Shown here in pieces: positions 1 to 6,874 of a stretch of 64,000 nt of DNA; within the stretch, counting starts at the first letter, position 1; each line of letters begins with the position of its first letter. The notes below the pieces were generated by a model. That model saw nothing but the letters and a program-made list of their open reading frames with translations. It had not been told where the DNA came from and made no database searches. Both the position numbers and the translations under genes were made by a program. This DNA is from UBA2779 sp965232615 (GTDB taxonomy: Bacteria; Spirochaetota; Spirochaetia; DSM-2461), in assembly GCA_965232615.1 (NCBI GenBank), contig OZ246985.1, positions 2,453,314-2,517,313 on the forward strand, read 5' to 3'.

Positions 1-751
1 TACCGAAATTGCCGCTTGGTACGACGAAGGCAAAGTCACCTTTGTCTCTCATCTGTGTCCATGCCCAGATATAATAGAAAGACTGGGGAATTAACCGGCC
101 AAGGTTAATGGAATTAGCCGAACTCAGAGGCAGGTTTCTCAAGCTGGGATTGGTAAATGCTGCCTTCGTCATTCGCTGACAATCGTCAAAACTCCCATCA
201 ATCTCCAACGCTATTATGTTGCCTCCCAGAGTGGTTAATTGTTTTTCCTGAAGGAGGCTCACTCTGTTGGAGGGATAGAGGATCACAACATCGATGGATT
301 CCTTATTGTAAAAAGCCTGTGCGACAGCACTTCCGGTATCGCCACTGGTGGCCGTAAGAATTATAGCCCTCCTGTTCTGACCATCAAGAAGTCGATCCAT
401 TGCGGAACCTAGAAACATTGCTCCGAAGTCTTTGAACGCGTAGCTGGGTCCATGGAAGAGTTCCAGCATGAACACCGTTTCATCAATCTGTTTAAGAACA
501 GGACTGAAACTGAATGCACCATCGATGATATCCTCAGCCATACTCCGGTTTATCTCTGGTTCTAGCAGACGGGTTGTCAGTTCTGTCGACAGTTCGTTAA
601 ATGAAATGCTGCTGCTTAATGAGGCAAAGAAAGATGATAATTCCGGTATTTCCTGGAATTGGTACAGACCGCCATCCGGCGCCAATCCATGGAATATCGC
701 ATCTGTGAAACTTCCTGGCTTACCTGTATCGCGTGTGCTGATAAAATTCAT
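1..751 (-). CDS. thrC: Threonine synthase, partial (C-terminus outside window)
   Basis: Read from an ATG at 751 leftward, the frame is open to the window edge and gives about 250 residues. It starts MNFISTRDTGKPGSFTDA, the usual threonine synthase opening. Diagnostic blocks follow: FHGPSYAFKDFGAMF (the Lys binds pyridoxal phosphate), ATSGDTGSAVAQAF (phosphate-binding loop) and SANSINLGRLIPQ. The enzyme converts O-phosphohomoserine to threonine in the cytoplasm, the last step of the pathway. It is divergent from murA, with 124 bp between the two starts. The missing part is the C-terminal half. The assignment is secure; only the far end is unseen. Confidence 0.95.
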   Translation of the reverse strand, partial: MNFISTRDTGKPGSFTDAIFHGLAPDGGLYQFQEIPELSSFFASLSSSISFNELSTELTTRLLEPEINRSMAEDIIDGAFSFSPVLKQIDETVFMLELFHGPSYAFKDFGAMFLGSAMDRLLDGQNRRAIILTATSGDTGSAVAQAFYNKESIDVVILYPSNRVSLLQEKQLTTLGGNIIALEIDGSFDDCQRMTKAAFTNPSLRNLPLSSANSINLGRLIPQSFYYIWAWTQMRDKGDFAFVVPSGNFG

Positions 752-875
752 TTCTAATCCTGTTTATTATCATAGCGAAGGTTTCCACCAGGTACAATAT
801 GGTATCTTGATGGCAATTATCCATACAAAAAGAACACCCATTGATTCATACGGACCGGGATTGTAAGGTCACAGT

Positions 876-2165
876 ATGTCCAGATATGTTGTAGAGGGAG
901 GATTCCCTGTAAGCGGACGAATAAAGGCTTGCGGTAATAAGAATTCCGCGCTTCCCTGCCTTGTCGCGACACTTCTTACCAATGAAACTGTTTACCTTGA
1001 GAACGTTCCGGATATTGAGGATATCAAGGTGATAATCGATGTTCTAAATGACCTTGGAGCCAGGGTGGAGAAACGGAATCCCGGTGAGTGGGAAATTTGT
1101 TGTGATACGGTGAACGAAGCCGTAATCTCTGAAGAAGCGGCTTTGAAACTCAGGGCTTCAATCCTCTTTGCCGGAGCTATGCTCGGCCGTTTTGGTAGCG
1201 TTACACTGCCACCTCCCGGTGGAGATGTTATTGGCAGACGGCGTTTAGACACCCATTTCCTTGCCTTCAGAGCATTGGGAGCTTCGGTTGAGATGAATGG
1301 TCAATTCGTACTCACAGCTAATAAACTGGTGGGTCAGGATGTTTTTCTTGATGAAGCATCGGTTACAGCAACTGAGAATGCTGTTATGGCGGCTGTGCGG
1401 GCCGAAGGGGAAACAATCATACATAACGCGGCAAGCGAGCCTCATGTACAGGATCTCTGCCGGCTTCTCAATGCCATGGGTGGGCGAATTACAGGCATAG
1501 GATCAAACATCATCAGAATTAACGGCGTCAAGGCTCTTGGAGGATGCCGTTTTCGGATTGGATCGGATTATATGGAAGTTGGTTCACTGATCGGTCTTGC
1601 CGCAGCAACAGGAGGAAGCATCGTCATAGAAGACGCTGGACCTGAAAATCTTCGTATGTGCAGGCATGTCTTTGGAAAGCTGGGCATTTCATGGAAAACA
1701 GATGGTTCAACTGTTATTGTTGGATCGGACCAGAATATGAAAGTTGTCCAGGATATGGGCGGTATGATTCCCCGGATAGATGATGCTCCATGGCCGGGCT
1801 TTCCACCGGATTTAACGAGTATAATTACCGTAGTGGCCACTCAAGTGGAAGGAACCGTTCTTGTTCATGAAAAGATGTTTGAATCAAGAATGTTCTTTGT
1901 GGATAAACTCATTGCCATGGGGGCTGGAATTATTCTCTGTGACCCTCACAGAGCGGTTGTAACAGGCCCAAGACGACTGCGGGCAGCGGTGCTCACCTCT
2001 CCAGATGTTCGTGCAGGCATGGCCATGCTCATTGCCGCAATGGCCGCAAGGGGAACCAGTATAATCCGAAATGTTTATCAGATTGAACGAGGCTATGAAA
2101 ACCTAATTGCGAGACTTCAATCCCTGGGCGCCCATATTGAACGAATTGAGGAAAATCAGCTGTAA
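876..2165 (+). CDS. murA: UDP-N-acetylglucosamine 1-carboxyvinyltransferase, Asp-type active site
   Basis: A 429-residue protein of normal family length that catalyses the first committed step of peptidoglycan synthesis, enolpyruvyl transfer from PEP to UDP-GlcNAc, in the cytoplasm. The GNKNSALP motif (catalytic Lys22) and LKLRASILFAGAMLGR are intact. The mobile loop reads LPPPGGDVIGRRRLD, where most bacteria have GGC: the catalytic Cys (Cys115 in E. coli) is Asp117 here. Such Cys-to-Asp enzymes are known from Borrelia, Chlamydia and Mycobacterium and are insensitive to fosfomycin. The gene stands alone, divergent from thrC, and is followed by a 633-bp gene-free stretch. Confidence 0.95.
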   Translation: MSRYVVEGGFPVSGRIKACGNKNSALPCLVATLLTNETVYLENVPDIEDIKVIIDVLNDLGARVEKRNPGEWEICCDTVNEAVISEEAALKLRASILFAGAMLGRFGSVTLPPPGGDVIGRRRLDTHFLAFRALGASVEMNGQFVLTANKLVGQDVFLDEASVTATENAVMAAVRAEGETIIHNAASEPHVQDLCRLLNAMGGRITGIGSNIIRINGVKALGGCRFRIGSDYMEVGSLIGLAAATGGSIVIEDAGPENLRMCRHVFGKLGISWKTDGSTVIVGSDQNMKVVQDMGGMIPRIDDAPWPGFPPDLTSIITVVATQVEGTVLVHEKMFESRMFFVDKLIAMGAGIILCDPHRAVVTGPRRLRAAVLTSPDVRAGMAMLIAAMAARGTSIIRNVYQIERGYENLIARLQSLGAHIERIEENQL

Positions 2166-2184
2166 GAGAAGAGATGTGCACAAC

Positions 2185-2408
2185 TTATCCACAACCAGAG
2201 GGTTTAAAGATTGCGGAATACCCTATCATTTCAATACTCCTGAGAGTTAAGGCGGATTCTCGAATCTAAATCTAATTTCTTGTAATAGAAAGAAATAAAC
2301 ATTAATCACGGCAGGAGTGTATTCTCAATCGATTTCACCGGAAATTCTGAACAGCATCTATTTCCTTGTTATTTCAAGTTTTATAAGTTTTTCCACAAGT
2401 TATTCACA
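2185..2408 (+). promoter_or_regulatory. Cluster of three DnaA-box sequences (possible origin or DnaA-binding locus)
   Basis: Three nonamers matching TTWTNCACA lie on the same strand in 224 bp: TTATCCACA at 2185-2193 (the strongest E. coli type), TTTTCCACA at 2389-2397 and TTATTCACA at 2400-2408. The last two are separated by only two bases. The DNA between them is AT-rich. This pattern fits DnaA binding, either as part of a replication origin or as a regulatory or titration site. dnaA and dnaN are not in the window, so origin status is only a possibility. Confidence 0.5.
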
Positions 2409-2564
2409 GAATAATGCAGCAAGGTGCAGTAACATCGATTACCCCAGTAATTGTGCTATAAGCTGTGCCATGTGGCCCAAGGATCCCCTCTTACTTTGAG
2501 TCCCGGGTTTTAATGAACAATGATACCCATCGCTGTCATTGGAAATAGACAGTATTGAGGGTGT

Positions 2565-2596
2565 TTAACCGCTGATGCTGGCGGCCGCCCGGTTAA
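2565..2596. repeat. Inverted repeat, TTAACCG arms with GC-rich loop
   Basis: Arms TTAACCG (2565-2571) and CGGTTAA (2590-2596) enclose an 18-base loop containing the palindrome GGCGGCCGCC. There is no T-tract, so this is a weak terminator candidate. It may instead be a protein-binding site. Confidence 0.3.
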
Positions 2597-2690
2597 GGCA
2601 TATCAAGGGCACGAAGTGGAGTAGTAAGAGATACATGGATATCACTTTTTTGATAGAGGTGCCCCAGAGTTAGAGAGGGAGAAGAAGGCA

Positions 2691-2708
2691 AGTTAGGAGT
2701 ACCTAACT
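2691..2708. promoter_or_regulatory. Palindrome upstream of the 2799 gene, possible operator
   Basis: AGTTAGG (2691-2697) and CCTAACT (2702-2708) form a perfect 7-bp palindrome around AGTA. It lies about 40 bp upstream of the -35 box at 2750. That position suits an activator or repressor dimer, but no regulator is known. Confidence 0.35.
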
Positions 2709-2749
2709 AATGGGAGGACAAAAATTCTGAAAAAATGTGCGAAAAATAC

Positions 2750-2778
2750 TTGACGTTATCTGATACAAAAGCTATTTT
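2750..2778 (+). promoter_or_regulatory. Sigma-70-type promoter for the 2799 gene
   Basis: TTGACG at 2750-2755 and TATTTT at 2773-2778 are separated by 17 bp, about 20 bp upstream of the ATG at 2799. An AAGAGGAAA ribosome-binding sequence lies between. Confidence 0.6.
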
Positions 2779-2798
2779 TCTAAAAGAAGAGGAAATTA

Positions 2799-3416
2799 AT
2801 GATGAAAAAAATCCTATTACTGGTTTTCGTTACAGTTGCGGCTGCGGTTACATTGCCAGCAAAGACTGAATTGCTAAACTTGACCTATAGCCACTATAAT
2901 AGCTGGCTTGGAATAGATGACGCGAGGTTAACGAGTGTCGGACTGAGTGTAGTGGGTGTCTATGATAATAATTTCTATTTTCAATTCAATGGCACCTATG
3001 GGATTAGCTATGAAATAAATGGAAATCAAGTCATATTGACAGATTATGACTATCTACAGGTGGGAGGACTCAGCACCATTCTGGGCTTTGGCCACGATTT
3101 CAATTTTGGACTTATTGGACTCGTTCTTGGCGGGGGAGTTTTTGGTGATTTCAATCTCACACAACTCAAAACACCAAGTTACAACTACTACTACAACAGC
3201 AGTAATACTCAAAACTATTTTTACTTAACAGGTGGACTCGGTGTTGGAGCAAATTTCTATATCAAGTTTGGCAATTTCGTCATAAACGCGGGAGTGATGG
3301 CGGCCTGGAATCCCTTAACATATTCTTTCTCCAATTCTTACAGTGGATCAGAAGAAGCAACCAATCTATCTCAGATGCAGTTATCTGCAGGCTTGGGGAT
3401 AGGCTGGTCGAAATGA
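2799..3416 (+). CDS. Small secreted protein, likely outer-membrane beta-barrel
   Basis: A 205-residue protein with a clear signal peptide (MMKKILLLVFVTVAAAVTLPAK, cleavage near residue 21). The rest is rich in Gly, Tyr, Asn and Ser in alternating hydrophobic and polar stretches, including a run of NYYYN-type residues near 125. It ends in SAGLGIGWSK, like the last strand of an eight-stranded barrel. I do not recognise a named family. It has its own promoter and stands alone, followed by a hairpin. The exact function is unknown; a surface-exposed small porin-like protein is the best guess. Confidence 0.7.
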   Translation: MMKKILLLVFVTVAAAVTLPAKTELLNLTYSHYNSWLGIDDARLTSVGLSVVGVYDNNFYFQFNGTYGISYEINGNQVILTDYDYLQVGGLSTILGFGHDFNFGLIGLVLGGGVFGDFNLTQLKTPSYNYYYNSSNTQNYFYLTGGLGVGANFYIKFGNFVINAGVMAAWNPLTYSFSNSYSGSEEATNLSQMQLSAGLGIGWSK

Positions 3417-3424
3417 TAGTTCCT

Positions 3425-3450
3425 GCAAGCAGGCGATACCGCCTGCTTGT
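3425..3450 (+). terminator. Strong hairpin after the small outer-membrane protein gene
   Basis: CAAGCAGGCG (3426-3435) and CGCCTGCTTG (3440-3449) pair perfectly over 10 bp around a 4-base loop, starting 9 bases after the stop codon. A G-U pair can extend it. No T-run follows, so it may be a factor-dependent terminator or an mRNA 3' stabiliser. Confidence 0.55.
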
Positions 3451-3593
3451 GAGGTAGCCCCGCTTCATCTGCCTCCTAGCAGGTACGCAGGCTTATTTCG
3501 CCAGCCCGGATTGACTCATCATAAAATTCCCCATAACATTCCCCTCTGAAAAACTCCCTTGAAAAAAATCTACTGACAACCCATTATTAACCT

Positions 3594-4955
3594 ATGCCTG
3601 TTTACGTTAACAGATTGTTGAATTTCAAGAAGATAAAGGTTGTAGGATTTGATATGGACTACACTCTTGCGGCCTATAACACAGATGATTTTGAAGGACT
3701 TGTGCATTCCCTTGCTATCAGGCAACTGGTTGAGAAATACGGTTATCCGGAAACTGTCGCAAAGCTCAAGTTTGAAAGGGAATGGGCAATTGTTGGATTG
3801 GTTATTGACAGACGTTACGGTAATCTCCTCAAACTCAGCCGCTTCGGTAAAGTGAAGATGGCCTTTCATGGTCTTGAGCAAATTGACTATCGGGAGCATC
3901 AAGCGCTGTATCGGGAGAGGGTTATCGATCTTAAAGACCAGGACTTCCAAAGCCTTGACACGGCCTTCGCCATATCTCAGGGCGTTCTGTTTTCACAGAT
4001 TGTCCAATTGAAGAAGGACGGCGCAATACTGCCTGATTTCCGCTGCATCGATGCCGATGTAAGCCAGTGTATTGATTCTCTTCACAGGGAAGGCATTCTC
4101 AAGGATATACTCAAGAAAGACTTTGACAAATATGTTGTAAGTAATCCTGAAACAGCGGCAATGCTCGAAATGCTGAAAAAGTATGGGAAAAAACTCATCA
4201 TCATTACTAATTCGGATTACCACTACACAAACATGCTTCTGGGTTACAGCCTTGATCCTTACTGGAAGAAGCATAAAAACTGGCAGGAAGTGTTTGACCT
4301 GGTTATAACACTTGCGGATAAACCTCAATTCTTCAAAGAACACAATCGATTTCTCCGTGTTGACCCGGTAAGTGGTGCCATGTCCAATCATGAGGGTCCA
4401 GTTTCAACAGGGATATGGCAGGGTGGCTGGTTCGGTGATGTTCAGGAGGGTTTGGGTGTAGAGGGCAATGAAATACTCTATCTTGGTGACCATATCTATG
4501 GCGATGTGGTGTCCATAAAGAAACGCTGCGACTGGCGCACTGGTCTCATTCTGGGAGGCATGGAAAAGGAAATAGAAGCCAACCGGTCAACACAGAAACT
4601 CCAGGTGGAAATTGACAAACTTATGAACAGAAAGACCATCCTGGAAAAAGAATCGGATAGAGCTGAGATGAAACGCCGCTCTGGACGAAAGGCCCCTATA
4701 TCTCCAGAACATGTAGAAGAACTGGACAGGTTGAACAATCAGATTTCCAGGTTACTTGATGAACTTAAGAAGCATTACAATCCCTGGTGGGGAGAAATTT
4801 TCCGGGCTGGAAGTGAAGAGAGCCGATATGCCGATCAAGTGGAAAGCTATGCCTGCATCTACATGACAAAAGTCTCGGATATGGGGGAATACTCTCCCCG
4901 AACCTATTTCCGGCCACGCCGTCGCCTGTTGGCTCACGAAATCATTGAAAACTGA
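3594..4955 (+). CDS. HAD-superfamily 5'-nucleotidase (cytosolic purine nucleotidase-like)
   Basis: A 453-residue protein resembling the HAD-IG 5'-nucleotidase family, which includes eukaryotic cytosolic IMP/GMP-specific 5'-nucleotidase II and bacterial homologues. Motif I is GFDMDYTLAAY (Asp20 nucleophile, Asp22 acid/base). Motif II is IIITNSDYHYT near residue 207. The motif IV region is YLGDHIYGDV with following lysines near 300. A charged, coiled-coil-prone segment sits around residues 340-400. The expected reaction is dephosphorylation of purine nucleoside monophosphates in the cytoplasm. It is a single gene convergent with the outer-membrane gene at 4965, with only 9 bp between the stops. 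Substrate is inferred from the family. Confidence 0.85.
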   Translation: MPVYVNRLLNFKKIKVVGFDMDYTLAAYNTDDFEGLVHSLAIRQLVEKYGYPETVAKLKFEREWAIVGLVIDRRYGNLLKLSRFGKVKMAFHGLEQIDYREHQALYRERVIDLKDQDFQSLDTAFAISQGVLFSQIVQLKKDGAILPDFRCIDADVSQCIDSLHREGILKDILKKDFDKYVVSNPETAAMLEMLKKYGKKLIIITNSDYHYTNMLLGYSLDPYWKKHKNWQEVFDLVITLADKPQFFKEHNRFLRVDPVSGAMSNHEGPVSTGIWQGGWFGDVQEGLGVEGNEILYLGDHIYGDVVSIKKRCDWRTGLILGGMEKEIEANRSTQKLQVEIDKLMNRKTILEKESDRAEMKRRSGRKAPISPEHVEELDRLNNQISRLLDELKKHYNPWWGEIFRAGSEESRYADQVESYACIYMTKVSDMGEYSPRTYFRPRRRLLAHEIIEN

Positions 4956-4964
4956 TTCTATTCC

Positions 4965-6794
4965 CTACTTGGGCCATAGTTTCACATTGATGGTTAACAG
5001 ATGACGGAACACCTCTGAACCAGTAACGGCAGTGAAGTTGTTATTGTTGCCATAGTGAGAGTCATACTCATACACAAAATTGTATTGTAGTGATAATTGG
5101 ACAGGAGCAAACAATCCCCGCAAGTCCACTGAACCGCCAAGAGAAAAAATGTGGAACCACTCATAGGTTCCATCTTTGAGGAAATTTTTGGTACCGGATG
5201 CATAATACGCGCCATTGGGATCACCGTCCGGGCCGCCATCAGCTTTATAGCCCCAGGCGTCATAGGTACTTCCTTTCACATCCGGACCACCATGGCGAAT
5301 CAGTCGGTATGAGAAGCTGGCTGTCCATACAGGGGATGGTTGTATATGGAAGGCTATAAGAAATTCATCTGAATTGGGTTCAAGGTATGAGCCGAGATTT
5401 TCGCCATGATTCTGATAACCTGTTTCCATTTCCAGGGTGGGATCATCCGGATCTGAATAATACCATGGTGTTCCGCTGGTAGCATAGTGTGTATAGGTAA
5501 ATGGCTCGATTTTTGTATACTGAAAGGTGAATAGAGACCAGATTCCCATAGGAACAGCGACCTTGATTCCTGCCTGAACAGCCATTTGATTTCGCAGATC
5601 AGATAAACTGAAGCCTGGTTTCCATTCATCAATCAAAACAGTTCCGTAAGTCCTAAAAATTCCCGGCCAGTTGAACGCTATTGTACCACCAAAAAGAAGA
5701 TTGTCAAAATCCCCTACATTGCCCTGTGTAATAAGTTTGGTCATAAAAGGAAACATGTATCCCAATTCAAAGCGTTTCAGGTATACAACGCTATCAAAGA
5801 GGCTTATGTACAACCACCGGGTTGGCCTGATTTCCACTTGAAAGAGACTCAGCATATTCTGCTGGACTCTGGAGACTTCCCTGGGGCTCAACGTATAGTC
5901 ATAGTCACGAGCACCGTCCTCAACCAATGGATATTTTGCCAATACAAAAGGGCTATTCCGAAAACCTGGAGCAAATTCCAAACTGCCAAACAAAAACGTC
6001 AGGCTTAACCATTTCCAGGGAGAAACTGTTCCTTCCAGCCCCATGAATGGACGGGCTTGCCTGTCAAGGAAAAGATTTCCCTCTCCCAATCCCCAGTCCC
6101 GCCGCATTCGACCAAATCTGAAGCCTACTCGATTCTCCCATGCCGATAAGACCAGTTCGGGAAGCATTGCCCATCCTATGGACAATTTTCCCGGCATAAG
6201 ATATTGAGGCGATAGATCCGACAAATATCGGGCACCTCCATCCCAATTCTTGGAATATGTATACGGTGCCCAGGCATAGGGGTAGGGAGCATTATCATCA
6301 ATGTGGATCTTGTTTAACTGGAACGACAAGTCAAATCCATAGGAAAGATATTTACCCATATCACCACTGAAAATTCCTGCGACAGTGTTTTGAATACCAA
6401 ACTGATTAGTATCATTGACATCAACGTTTGATTGGTGTTCGGCATAAAACTGCCAGTTCAATGGAAACACATCATGCTCAATTCGAAGATCCCCATCCTT
6501 AAGAAGAGGCTCCTCTTTGTCATTGCCAAAACGATCCATGTAATCATCCAGCACCGATTTTTGACCAGCCGAGAATTTATCTCTGAAATCTCCTAATTGC
6601 TGAAGCGCTCTCTTTATCTGGGATCGGGGCAGGGGTCTTGCCGCTGGGAGAGGGTCAATCATTCCTGATATTTCAGCAATCTCCAGAAGCCTGTAAAGGC
6701 TTTCTTCCTTCACTGGAATAGAGTTGTGTGTCTGCGCATTTATACTGACAGCAAAAAGATACGTCAAAAACAGGATCAAAATAGTCTTTTTCAT
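4965..6794 (-). CDS. Outer-membrane beta-barrel protein, Wzi-like
   Basis: A 609-residue protein with a signal peptide (MKKTILILFLTYLFAVSINA) and long alternating, aromatic-rich stretches typical of a large barrel. It ends FRHLLTINVKLWPK with a near-terminal aromatic. The segment VGFRFGRMRRDWGLGEGNLF around residue 224 resembles the Wzi family pattern (GR..R.WG.G). Wzi proteins anchor capsular polysaccharide at the outer membrane, but no capsule genes lie nearby and the match is by eye only. Translation starts after AAAGGAGATAAACT, a strong ribosome site, and a promoter sits at 6812-6840. The gene is divergent from leuS. Confidence 0.65.
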   Translation of the reverse strand: MKKTILILFLTYLFAVSINAQTHNSIPVKEESLYRLLEIAEISGMIDPLPAARPLPRSQIKRALQQLGDFRDKFSAGQKSVLDDYMDRFGNDKEEPLLKDGDLRIEHDVFPLNWQFYAEHQSNVDVNDTNQFGIQNTVAGIFSGDMGKYLSYGFDLSFQLNKIHIDDNAPYPYAWAPYTYSKNWDGGARYLSDLSPQYLMPGKLSIGWAMLPELVLSAWENRVGFRFGRMRRDWGLGEGNLFLDRQARPFMGLEGTVSPWKWLSLTFLFGSLEFAPGFRNSPFVLAKYPLVEDGARDYDYTLSPREVSRVQQNMLSLFQVEIRPTRWLYISLFDSVVYLKRFELGYMFPFMTKLITQGNVGDFDNLLFGGTIAFNWPGIFRTYGTVLIDEWKPGFSLSDLRNQMAVQAGIKVAVPMGIWSLFTFQYTKIEPFTYTHYATSGTPWYYSDPDDPTLEMETGYQNHGENLGSYLEPNSDEFLIAFHIQPSPVWTASFSYRLIRHGGPDVKGSTYDAWGYKADGGPDGDPNGAYYASGTKNFLKDGTYEWFHIFSLGGSVDLRGLFAPVQLSLQYNFVYEYDSHYGNNNNFTAVTGSEVFRHLLTINVKLWPK

Positions 6795-6811
6795 AGTTTA
6801 TCTCCTTTAAT

Positions 6812-6840
6812 ACTATAGAAATGTTATATTTTTTATTCAA
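6812..6840 (-). promoter_or_regulatory. Sigma-70-type promoter for the Wzi-like gene
   Basis: On the minus strand, TTGAAT (6840-6835) and TATAGT (6817-6812) are 17 bp apart. They lie directly upstream of the ribosome site of the 6794 start. Confidence 0.6.
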
Positions 6841-6874
6841 GAGATCTTCCCGTTTAGCCCGTTAAAACGCTACC

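Larger units (their letters stand above)
2166..2798. other. Gene-free stretch between murA and a small outer-membrane protein
   Basis: This 633-bp stretch has no convincing gene; a 60-codon open frame at 2317-2499 lacks a ribosome site and protein-like composition. It contains three DnaA-box sequences (2185-2408), an inverted repeat with arms TTAACCG/CGGTTAA at 2565-2596, one end of the dispersed inverted-repeat element at 2644-2663, a small palindrome at 2691-2708 and the promoter at 2750-2778. Confidence 0.6.

Noticed and set aside
157..866. Open frames on the plus strand at 157-357 and 468-866
   Set aside because: They lie antisense to thrC, whose motifs are unmistakable on the minus strand, or run into the murA leader.
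2317..2499. 60-codon open frame between murA and the outer-membrane gene
   Set aside because: Serine- and proline-rich with no ribosome site, and it overlaps the DnaA boxes. Likely chance.
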